Translations under genes and position numbers: made by a program | NCBI RefSeq assembly: GCF_943193215.1 | Contig: NZ_CALPDH010000016.1 | Coordinates: forward strand, 78,048 to 142,047 | DNA length: 64,000 bases | Direction: 5' to 3' | DNA from: Acetatifactor aquisgranensis | GTDB lineage: Bacteria > Bacillota > Clostridia > Lachnospirales > Lachnospiraceae | The notes under the pieces: model-generated | Told to the model about the DNA's origin: nothing | Database searches by the model: none | What the model saw: the letters and a program-made list of their open reading frames with translations, nothing else | Shown: positions 18,257 to 26,039 of the stretch, in pieces | Layout of the letters: each line of letters begins with the position of its first letter | How positions within the stretch are numbered: position 1 is the first letter of the stretch

Positions 18257-19105
18257 TCAGTCCAAAGACTCGTATTTCTCTTCCCTGTTTATTTCTTTTG
18301 CTACTACCACGAACCGTCCGTCCTCCACATGATAGGCACAGGTGGACAGCGTCAGGAAGTGATCTCCCAGTTCAGCTGTCACTCCTGTATCATGCAATGA
18401 CATTTCCTTTATATTGTCATAGAAGTAGTCAAACTCCATCTCATTGTCCGCCTTGAAGAAATTATAATACTTGAATACTAAATCCGTAGGATAATAAACC
18501 TGACTGTAAAAGACAGATATGACTTCATATTCTCTCTTATCCGTCCTTGTATAGATTTCCATATGCTTATGCTCTGCACAATAATTTTCATCCTCATATT
18601 GCATCAGGCCTCCGAACATGGTTCCCGCTTTCATATTATGTCCGTGAATGATGAGGTTCGTGGTTTGGTTTTCTCCAAAAGGCTGACTATCAACATCTAA
18701 AAGGAGACAGCCTGCTTTGTCCTCATTTCCATAAAAATCACGGTTCAGATAATAATTCTCATCCTCCGGAGTCTGCATGACAGGATAGTCAATGGCCGTC
18801 CCATCTACCACCAGCCAAAACGCCATGTCCCCGTTCTGCAGAAAAAGATCTGCATAAGGATTCTTCTCCAGAGGCGCAGGAGTCGGAGATGGCTGAACCT
18901 CTGGTTCTTCTGTGGGTTCCGCTATACTTTCAGGTTCCAGTTCTACCCTCAATTCCTCCATTTTAGTCTCTGACTCCATCTCCTGACCATAAAAGTTACG
19001 CAACAGACATATCATCACGATTGCTGCTGCCACCGCCACAACCAGGCCTGCAACCGCGATTATCTTCCACTTATCTGTACCTGCATTTTCCTTATTCTCT
19101 TCCAT
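18257..19105 (-). CDS. Class B sortase
   Basis: 282 residues from ATG 19105 (AAAGGGAATCAAG upstream). One N-terminal membrane segment (about residues 13-35) and a Pro/Glu-rich stalk precede the catalytic domain. Key residues are the His in IIHGHNMKAGTMFG, the Cys in LTLSTCAYHVEDGRF and the Arg in the same stretch. The insertion between His and Cys fits class B. It would anchor surface proteins to peptidoglycan. It is the last gene of a three-gene operon with a VPKTG protein (20783-21559) that is its probable substrate, and overlaps the preceding ligase-like gene by 14 bp. Confidence 0.92.
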   Translation of the reverse strand: MEENKENAGTDKWKIIAVAGLVVAVAAAIVMICLLRNFYGQEMESETKMEELRVELEPESIAEPTEEPEVQPSPTPAPLEKNPYADLFLQNGDMAFWLVVDGTAIDYPVMQTPEDENYYLNRDFYGNEDKAGCLLLDVDSQPFGENQTTNLIIHGHNMKAGTMFGGLMQYEDENYCAEHKHMEIYTRTDKREYEVISVFYSQVYYPTDLVFKYYNFFKADNEMEFDYFYDNIKEMSLHDTGVTAELGDHFLTLSTCAYHVEDGRFVVVAKEINREEKYESLD

Positions 19106-20693
19106 CTTGATTCCCTTTCTCGGTTTCTTTTCTCCGGCACTCATTCTCACATACCGCAATTACCAGAAAAATGAGCGGAGTAGATACCACTTGTCCAAAG
19201 CTGAAAAACTGATTCGCCACATAGGCGCCCACAGCCATCATACCAGCCATCATCCTCCGATTCTCTCTGCTGTTCTTCCAAAATCTGCGAAATGCCGAGA
19301 GGAAAAAGCCCAGATAAGCCATCAATCCAAGAATTCCCTCATTTACCAGCATGTTCAGCCACTCATTGTGCGCATTGGCATATACCGCCTCCATCCATTT
19401 CCCGGTTGTCTCTATGTCAATCATTTCGACCTCATAGAAATAGCGCGCAAAACAGTCCGGACCCACACCATATAGCTTTCGCACAAAATCAGTCCTGCAG
19501 AATCCATTCCATACAGCCGTCCAGAGTTTTCCCCGCATACTACCCCATTCAGCATCAAACCGCAAAAATCCGGAACTTCCAAAAAAATGCCAGACAGAAT
19601 CTGATACCTGACATCCCGCAAGTACCAGCACACCGGCAAGCACCAGCACCACTCCCAGCACCAGCACACCCTTAAGCACCCTTCCATTCTCCAGCCAGTT
19701 TCTGCCCGTTCTCCTGTAAATCATCCGAAGCGCCACGATTCCCGCCCCCAGTATCCCCAGAGGAATCCCCCACACAGGCGTGATTACCTTTTCAATCGTC
19801 TCCTCCATGTCATAGGTGAGTATCAAGTGCAGCCGGGTCAGCCACATCAAGAAGCAAAGCAGCGGCACCAATACCGCAGTCTCCAAGAAACGCAAAAACG
19901 CTCTCATATCCTTCAGAGAGGCCAGCAGGAGGACGACATACATTGCCCCCATGGCTATATATCCGCTGGAACTCCCCTGCAGAAAGATTGCGCCTATTCC
20001 AACAAAGGCAGCAGCCCAGGCAGGAATCCGTTTCCATCCCTCCCCTGCCCAGAAGCAATACAGCAGAAGCGGAACTGTCACCGCCAGATAGCCGCAGTAC
20101 CAATTGATATTCCCAACGGTAGAAAGAAGGTTCCTCCGGTTCCACTCCCACCAGTTCATCCCCTCAAATGTACCCAGGGGGTCGTATCCTATACGGTTCA
20201 GCACCCCAAGCAGGCACACCGCGGACATGCTGAGCCAGACAATGCCGGAAATCATTTTCTCCCTCTCGTACCATCTGCTCACCAGGAAATATCCCCCCAC
20301 CAGGAAAAGCTGTGTCAGCAGCCCCATATACCAGCCGGAGAAGCCTATGAGCGCAGTGTCCTTGTAGGCGCTGAACAGATACGACAGCATGGAAAACACT
20401 GCGAAGCAGATTGCAAAAACATCTGTTCCGGAATACATGCCCCATATCTCGCTCCATTCCCCCGGTTTCTTCCTCAGGGAACACCTCCCGTGCCGCCGCC
20501 TGTAAATGCCGCGCACAGCGGCACCGGCCAACCACAACAGCAGAAAAATCAGCGATACACTCCGGAAAAAGAGGTATTTCGCATCGGCCAGCATATAGAA
20601 GCCGTCTTTCATATAAAGCGGCAGCGCCGCAAAAATCAACAACAGATATGCGGACGCAACCATCTTCTGAAAACCTGCATATTTCGTCTCCAT
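19092..20693 (-). CDS. O-antigen ligase-like polytopic membrane protein
   Basis: 533 residues with about 11-12 predicted membrane segments. A large extracellular loop follows the block MNWWEWNRRNLLSTVGNINW, and the region KLYGVGPDCFARYFYEVE ... ANAHNEWLNMLVNEGILG matches the Wzy_C/WaaL-type motif (an H-N-E-(W/Y)-L core in the catalytic loop). Family members transfer or polymerise lipid-linked glycans, and a subgroup glycosylates proteins. Its place between a Ser/Thr-rich surface protein and a sortase suggests a role in decorating that protein, but this is inference. Gene overlap with the sortase gene implies co-translation. Confidence 0.8.
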   Translation of the reverse strand: METKYAGFQKMVASAYLLLIFAALPLYMKDGFYMLADAKYLFFRSVSLIFLLLWLAGAAVRGIYRRRHGRCSLRKKPGEWSEIWGMYSGTDVFAICFAVFSMLSYLFSAYKDTALIGFSGWYMGLLTQLFLVGGYFLVSRWYEREKMISGIVWLSMSAVCLLGVLNRIGYDPLGTFEGMNWWEWNRRNLLSTVGNINWYCGYLAVTVPLLLYCFWAGEGWKRIPAWAAAFVGIGAIFLQGSSSGYIAMGAMYVVLLLASLKDMRAFLRFLETAVLVPLLCFLMWLTRLHLILTYDMEETIEKVITPVWGIPLGILGAGIVALRMIYRRTGRNWLENGRVLKGVLVLGVVLVLAGVLVLAGCQVSDSVWHFFGSSGFLRFDAEWGSMRGKLWTAVWNGFCRTDFVRKLYGVGPDCFARYFYEVEMIDIETTGKWMEAVYANAHNEWLNMLVNEGILGLMAYLGFFLSAFRRFWKNSRENRRMMAGMMAVGAYVANQFFSFGQVVSTPLIFLVIAVCENECRRKETEKGNQDGRE

Positions 20694-20782
20694 TTATCCC
20701 ATCCTCCAGGCTCTTCTACCGAAAAATGGAGGGGGAAAGATGACTTTCCTCCTCCATTCACAGCCTTGCCTATTTAAAAAGA

Positions 20783-21559
20783 TTATGCTCTTTTCTTCTT
20801 ATTCAGGGCAACTACTGTCATAGCAACCGCTGCAAGGCATACAGTAGCGGTAACAGGCACTGCTACAGGCAACTCATCACCAGTCTTGGGAACGGAATCC
20901 TTTGAAAGACTGCTCAGCGAACCCTTGGCAACAGGAGCTATTGCATAAGCAGAGAACCTGTCAGTCTCAAATGTAACTGTTGCAGGATCGCTGTCCAAAT
21001 CGGGCAGAATCGTCACAACGCCATTATGGATGCGGATAACCGCCATATCGTATACATTTCCGTCATACGGGGTTGCTACGACAAATCTAACAGGAGCGCT
21101 CAGCTGAGTCACTTTGGCGTCTTCAACATTTCTTCCATAAATCTGCATCGTAAGATCGAATGCATAGAAATCGCTGGTACCTAACTGCAGCGCTGTATCG
21201 CTGATTATCCTGTAAGCCGCCTCACCAGCCATTCCGGCAAAAGTAGGAACTACATACTCGCCCGCATTCAGTCCGGCTGCTCTGAACAGGACATTCTCAG
21301 ATGTCGTAACCGCTGCTGCAACTCCCATCGTATTCTTTACCACGACTGAACTCTCCACTGTGGCTCCGGTAGATGTAGTCACAACAGAAGCCGTCGCCTC
21401 TCCTTCTGAAGACGCTCCGGGCGTTGTCACAGTGGTGTTATTGCTGGTTGCAGATACTACCATGCTCGGCAGACCTGTGATGTCAGCAATGGCCGGAGAA
21501 ACGAACATTGCAGCCGTTGCCATCGCCATTGTCAAGGCTAAAAGTACACGTTTTTTCAT
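20783..21559 (-). CDS. Small secreted protein with a sortase signal (VPKTG)
   Basis: 258 residues. A Sec signal peptide (cleavage near SPAIA-D, residue 25) is followed by a Ser/Thr/Val-rich stretch (residues 35-80), a compact central domain (about 85-215) of unrecognised family, and a C-terminal sorting signal: VPKTGDELP, a hydrophobic segment, then KKKRA. The pentapeptide fits the xPxTG motifs used by clostridial class B sortases. It is first in an operon with the ligase-like gene and sortase, transcribed from a promoter near 21616-21645, with CAGGAGGGAAAG as ribosome site. Its function is unknown; it is presumably an abundant wall protein. Confidence 0.8.
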   Translation of the reverse strand: MKKRVLLALTMAMATAAMFVSPAIADITGLPSMVVSATSNNTTVTTPGASSEGEATASVVTTSTGATVESSVVVKNTMGVAAAVTTSENVLFRAAGLNAGEYVVPTFAGMAGEAAYRIISDTALQLGTSDFYAFDLTMQIYGRNVEDAKVTQLSAPVRFVVATPYDGNVYDMAVIRIHNGVVTILPDLDSDPATVTFETDRFSAYAIAPVAKGSLSSLSKDSVPKTGDELPVAVPVTATVCLAAVAMTVVALNKKKRA

Positions 21560-21615
21560 TTTTCTTTCCCTCCTGGAATAATAATAATAGATATAGGGAA
21601 CATGCCCTACTATAT

Positions 21616-21645
21616 ATTTATTTTACCCCCCCGGAAAAAAGTCAA
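21616..21645 (-). promoter_or_regulatory. Probable promoter of the sortase-substrate operon
   Basis: Minus strand TTGACT (21640-21645), 18-bp spacer containing a seven-G tract, ATAAAT (21616-21621). The homopolymer G tract between the boxes is unusual and could vary in length. Confidence 0.45.
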
Positions 21646-21686
21646 GCCTTTTGGAAAAATTTAGGAAGAAATATATTCTATTTCGT

Positions 21687-22565
21687 CTATTGCCGTAAAT
21701 CTATGGTATTGCTCCAGGCCTTCTTTCCATCCGCGTCCGTCACCTCCGCCCGGATGAATGTCTCGAAAGACTGGACTTCACAGGAGCTCTCCGTCAGGTT
21801 GCTGCCGCGGACGCACCTGTCCCTGGCCCAGACCGCATTGGAGAAAAAGGAGATGCGGACAGCCGGGGTACATCTCACGGCGATGCGGTTCCCCTCCCGG
21901 AGAAGATGGATTTCCGGGCCCTGGGTGGCGTAGAACGCCTTTCTCCGAATCGCCTCCAGCAGTTCGGCATCCGAGGCCTCCGGACTGCAGGCCAGCATGA
22001 TATAGGAGGACGTCTCATCCTCTCCGTTGTAATAATGGGTATCGTCATCGGCGATCAGGGGATACAGCCGCCCCCTGCAGGCCGATGCGTCCACGAAATC
22101 CCCGGAATAAGGGCGGGAGGATTCCCCCGCGTCTGATACCGTGTTGTAGATTTCCGTGGCCCCGATTCCCTCCAGCCCCTTCGTCTGCTCCACCGTGTTC
22201 AGCGACCACGCCGGGTGGGCCAGCACTGCCATGCCGCCGCAGCCATTGATTTCATCGATTATGGCCTGGGGCCCGGCTTCTCTGTGGATACGCGGTTCCC
22301 GGCTACAGCCCAGCGCCAGGATATGGAACACGCCCTCCGCGCCGTTGCCGCCTCCCGCATTGTACTCCGCCCCGGAGAGGATGCGCAGGCCGCCGATTGC
22401 CCCACTTTCCCTGTATTTCCAGTGATCCGTCACCGCGATGATGTCATAGCCTGCCTCCCGGTATATGGCCGAGGCCTCTTCCGGCGTCTTCCGGCCGTCG
22501 GATTCCGTGGTATGGAGATGAAGGTTCACCTTCAGTCTAATCTGCCCGAACATGTCTGTCATCAT
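21687..22565 (-). CDS. PHP-domain phosphoesterase
   Basis: 292 residues. PHP metal-binding motifs occur in order: HLHTTESDGRKTPEEA (residues about 15-30), AVTDHW, GAEY, VLAHPAW and IADDDTHYY. A C-terminal segment of about 70 residues is beta-rich. PHP proteins of this size are metal-dependent phosphoesterases (for example on nucleotides or phosphorylated metabolites). Single gene with its own promoter, downstream of the GH4-uxaA-uxaB group. Substrate unknown. Confidence 0.82.
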   Translation of the reverse strand: MMTDMFGQIRLKVNLHLHTTESDGRKTPEEASAIYREAGYDIIAVTDHWKYRESGAIGGLRILSGAEYNAGGGNGAEGVFHILALGCSREPRIHREAGPQAIIDEINGCGGMAVLAHPAWSLNTVEQTKGLEGIGATEIYNTVSDAGESSRPYSGDFVDASACRGRLYPLIADDDTHYYNGEDETSSYIMLACSPEASDAELLEAIRRKAFYATQGPEIHLLREGNRIAVRCTPAVRISFFSNAVWARDRCVRGSNLTESSCEVQSFETFIRAEVTDADGKKAWSNTIDLRQ

Positions 22566-22619
22566 AATTTCGTCAACACCTTTCTGCGCCTTGCCGCTTT
22601 CCCTTTGGTCGCCGTTTTT

Positions 22620-22648
22620 AGTATACTCTCAGCTTGTAGGGATTTCAA
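22620..22648 (-). promoter_or_regulatory. Sigma-A promoter for the PHP gene
   Basis: Minus strand TTGAAA (22643-22648), 17-bp spacer, TATACT (22620-22625), about 55 bases before the start codon. Confidence 0.6.
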
Positions 22649-22881
22649 GAATCATTTTCTTTTTTCCCGCAGTCCGCGGACTCTCGCGGAAACTGCAGGG
22701 GTTTTCGCATCCTTATTGCGGCAGCCCCCGCCTGAAAGAAGACCTCATCATTTTATAGTTCCGGACAGCCTGGCCCCTATCCCGCATGACATCCGGGAAC
22801 TCCGGGGGTATAGCAACCTCGTTTTTTCCGGCATTCAAAAAATCCGCACTAACTTAGCGGCAGAGCTCTGGAAAATCTGAG
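22649..22881. other. Intergenic stretch with a strong hairpin
   Basis: Between the GH4 stop and the PHP promoter. A two-part hairpin (CCCGCAGT-CCGCG paired with CGCGG-AA-ACTGCAGGG) spans 22666-22701 and is followed by TTTT on the plus strand. On the GH4 coding strand there is no U-run, so it is a poor GH4 terminator. No gene was seen. Confidence 0.4.
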
Positions 22882-24276
22882 CTATATCCCATACATCGTC
22901 AGATATGCCTTTGTATTTTCACACATCTCCTCAAACAGCTTCCTCGCGTCCGCCAGGCCGCAGGTCACCAGCGGGTCGTTCGCAAAGGCCCGGAAGATTC
23001 CCTCCACATCCCGTCTGGCGATTGCATCCGACAGCATCTCCTGCTCCCCGCAGATTCTGACCACCAGCGGATAGACGGACTGCGGAATCTCCCTGGCGAA
23101 GACCGGTGTCAGGCTGCCCGCCCGAAACACCGCATTGGTCTCCACCACCGCCCCCAGAGGAAGGTTGGGAATCTGGCCCTGGTTGGGGATGTTGACATTA
23201 GTGACCAGTTCGGTCAAACCCAGCAGGGCCCGAATCTGGTTCACGCCCTCCTCGCCGGTGCCTTTTATCTCCACCTCTTCCTCCCCGCTGACCAGCCGGG
23301 CGCTCCGTGCCAGGCGCATCTCCAGATCCTCCTTGCGCCATGACACAGGCGTCAGCCCAAAGTGCATCTCTTTTACCCGCTCCGGGCTCTCCAGATACCA
23401 TTTCCCCTCGCAGAACTCCGCCAGATGCCTGTCCCCCGCCGCCGCGATCCATCCGAACCGCCGGAACAGATCCATCTTCACTTTCTCGTCGCAGGCAAAA
23501 GCATTGTTCATCCAGTTATTGTCCGCGGGGCTTTCCCCGCCCCGGCCGTCCGGGTGCTCATTACAGTATGTGCGGTAAACCGGGAACAGATCCACATCCC
23601 GGTATCTTGCTTCCGTGAGCCAGGTGAAATGGTTCACTCCCACAGGGTTGACCTTGATTTCATGGCGTTCCACCGCCGGGACGCCCAGTACCTCTTCCAC
23701 CACCTCCGCCAGGAACCTTTGGGTTCCGTACACCTCGTGGCAGCAGCCGAAAGCCCTGATTTCCGGGAATACCCGGTAGAGGGCCTTCACGCAGAGGGTC
23801 ATGGGGTTGGTATAGTTGATGACCCAGGCTTTCGGGCAGCGGTTTTTGATGCTTTCCGCGATGACCTCGTACATGGGGATGGTGCGCATGGCACGCAATA
23901 TCCCTCCGGGGCCGCTGGTATCGCCCACGGACTGGTAGATGCCGTACTTCTCTGGCGCATGTACGTCCGACTCCATCTCGTCAAAGGTGCCTGGCAGGAT
24001 GGACAGGATGACGAAATCAGCCCCCGCCAGGGCCTCCTCCAAAGTCTCCACCGCGGCGTAATACCATGTGGTCCTGGCTCCCAGGGCATGATTGAATTTG
24101 TTTCCGATGATTTCATTGTTCTTCGCCGCCTGCATGTCGATGTCATACAGATACACCGTACCGCTGATATCTTCATAAGTCATCAGGTCGCTCATCAGCC
24201 CCCAGGCCCACCCTCTGGAGCCGCCGCCCAAATAGGCGATTTTGATGTCTTCCACTTTGTTGCCATTGTACTTCAT
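22882..24276 (-). CDS. GH4 alpha-galacturonidase (LplD-like)
   Basis: 464 residues from ATG 24276, chosen because the family N-terminus starts about here; the frame extends upstream to GTG 24348. NAD-binding motif AYLGGGSRGWAW, GH4 blocks VINYTNPMTL, FGCCHEVYGTQ (metal-ligand Cys/His) and NPVGVNHFTWL. GH4 enzymes act by an NAD-, Mn- and often reductant-dependent redox elimination. The subgroup with this N-terminus and a galacturonate operon is alpha-galacturonidase, releasing galacturonic acid from oligogalacturonides. Its neighbours uxaA and uxaB degrade that product, so the context fits well. Confidence 0.85.
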   Translation of the reverse strand: MKYNGNKVEDIKIAYLGGGSRGWAWGLMSDLMTYEDISGTVYLYDIDMQAAKNNEIIGNKFNHALGARTTWYYAAVETLEEALAGADFVILSILPGTFDEMESDVHAPEKYGIYQSVGDTSGPGGILRAMRTIPMYEVIAESIKNRCPKAWVINYTNPMTLCVKALYRVFPEIRAFGCCHEVYGTQRFLAEVVEEVLGVPAVERHEIKVNPVGVNHFTWLTEARYRDVDLFPVYRTYCNEHPDGRGGESPADNNWMNNAFACDEKVKMDLFRRFGWIAAAGDRHLAEFCEGKWYLESPERVKEMHFGLTPVSWRKEDLEMRLARSARLVSGEEEVEIKGTGEEGVNQIRALLGLTELVTNVNIPNQGQIPNLPLGAVVETNAVFRAGSLTPVFAREIPQSVYPLVVRICGEQEMLSDAIARRDVEGIFRAFANDPLVTCGLADARKLFEEMCENTKAYLTMYGI

Positions 24277-24353
24277 ATTAACACCTGCCCCTTTCTGTGA
24301 TTCTATAATCATGTCCTTTAACGAACTCATGGATTTCTTTATACACAACCTCC

Positions 24354-26039
24354 CTACAAAGTCACTCCCTGTTTAAAAATCGCCATATCGTGATAGCCCT
24401 CCTCCTCGCTGCGGACTTTTCTGCCGGAGGCCACCTCCACCACATAGCGAAACAGTCTGTCCGTCTCCCTGTCCATGCAGCCATCCTCCGCCAGGGCACC
24501 CGCGTTGAAGTCAATCCACTTTGACTTCTTCTCTGCCAGAGCGGAATTAGTGGAAATCTTTACCGTGGGCACAGGCGATGCGAAAGGCGTGCCCCGCCCT
24601 GTGGTGAACAGCACCATATGCGCTCCCGCGGCGGCCAGCGCCGTAGATGCCACCAAATCGTTTCCCGGCGCGCTGAGCAGATTCAGTCCCCTAATCTGCA
24701 CTTTCTCGCCGTACTGCAGCACGCCCCGCACCAGGGCGCTTCCTGATTTCTGGGTACAGCCCAGGGACTTGTCCTCCAGCGTGGAAATCCCGCCTTTTTT
24801 ATTCCCCGGCGAGGGATTCTCATAAATGGTCTGGCCATGGCTTTTGAAATAGTTCTTGAAATCATTGATCAAATCCACAGTCTGGCGGAACAGTTCCTCA
24901 TTGGCGCAGCGGTTCATGAGGATGGTCTCCGCACCGAACATCTCCGGCACCTCGGTGAGGATAGTGGTTCCTCCCCGGGATACCAGCCTGTCGGAGAAGC
25001 GCCCTACCAGCGGATTCGCCGTGATGCCGGACAGACCGTCGCTGCCGCCGCATTTCAGGCCGATTACGAGTTCGCTCACGCTGACAGGCTCTCTCCGGAA
25101 TGAGGATGCCTGCTCGATAAGGCTCCCTATGATTTCCAGACCCTCCGCCACTTCGTCCTCACATTCCTGAGATACCAGAAACCTGACTCTGTTTTCATCG
25201 TAATCACCCAGATAAGGCTTCAGTTCCTGAATATTGCTGTTCTCGCAGCCCAGTCCCAGCACCAGCACACCTCCGGCATTGGGGTGGCTGATCAGATCGG
25301 CAAGAATCTTCCGGGTATGCTCCTGGTCTTCCCCCATCTGGGAACAGCCGTAGGGGTGGGGGAAAGCGATGACTTCATCCACTGCTGTTCCTTTGGGCTG
25401 GTATGGCGTCCCTTTCGGCATTGCCAAAAGCCACTCATTGGCTTTCTTCGCGATTGCGGACGCCACATTGTTCACACAGCCTACCGTAGGGATAATCCAA
25501 ATCTCGTTGCGGATGCCCACCTTGCCGTCAGGACGCCTGTATCCCATGAAAGACGACTCTAATGTATCTTCGCCCACCCCTTCAGAAATCCTTTCACTCT
25601 CTGTTCCTTTCGTGCTTTCTTTCACCTCGGCCTCTCCGAAGACAGGCTCGTAGGAGTATTCCGGCAAATCCCCCAATGCTGTCTTCAAATTGTGGGTATG
25701 AATCCAGTCACCCGCCCTGATATCCGCCATTGCATTCCCGATGCGATAGCCATACTTGATGACCTCTTCCCCTGTGAGAATATCGCAGACTGACATCTTA
25801 TGTCCGGCGGGAATCTCCTCTCGCGCGATAACCGAAATCTTGCCGCCACCTTCCGGCAGATTGCCCTCTGCTTCCTCTCTGAGGCTGTCCTCCTGCCCCA
25901 AAGCACCTTTTCCTTTCAGGATTCCCTCATGCTCTAAAGCATTCCCGCCTGCCAAAATGTCCAGCCTTGTTCCGGCCGGAATATCCTGTAGTGCCACCAC
26001 CACATTATCCTTCTCGTGTATCTTTATGAAATTCTGCAT
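24354..26039 (-). CDS. uxaA: Altronate dehydratase
   Basis: 561 residues. An N-terminal SAF domain (about residues 1-135) precedes the large catalytic domain (GYRRPDGKVGIRNEIWIIP, FPHPYGCSQMGEDQEHTRKI, GVLVLGLGCENSN, LKCGGSDGLSGITANP). It dehydrates D-altronate to 2-keto-3-deoxygluconate. It overlaps the uxaB 3' end by 16 bp, with GAGGGCGGCATT before ATG, so the two are translationally linked. Two low-complexity stretches, LEHEGILKGKGALGQEDS in the SAF domain and KESTKGTESERISEGVGED in the linker, lengthen it; the first shows a six-residue period like the repeats in uxaB. Confidence 0.93.
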   Translation of the reverse strand: MQNFIKIHEKDNVVVALQDIPAGTRLDILAGGNALEHEGILKGKGALGQEDSLREEAEGNLPEGGGKISVIAREEIPAGHKMSVCDILTGEEVIKYGYRIGNAMADIRAGDWIHTHNLKTALGDLPEYSYEPVFGEAEVKESTKGTESERISEGVGEDTLESSFMGYRRPDGKVGIRNEIWIIPTVGCVNNVASAIAKKANEWLLAMPKGTPYQPKGTAVDEVIAFPHPYGCSQMGEDQEHTRKILADLISHPNAGGVLVLGLGCENSNIQELKPYLGDYDENRVRFLVSQECEDEVAEGLEIIGSLIEQASSFRREPVSVSELVIGLKCGGSDGLSGITANPLVGRFSDRLVSRGGTTILTEVPEMFGAETILMNRCANEELFRQTVDLINDFKNYFKSHGQTIYENPSPGNKKGGISTLEDKSLGCTQKSGSALVRGVLQYGEKVQIRGLNLLSAPGNDLVASTALAAAGAHMVLFTTGRGTPFASPVPTVKISTNSALAEKKSKWIDFNAGALAEDGCMDRETDRLFRYVVEVASGRKVRSEEEGYHDMAIFKQGVTL

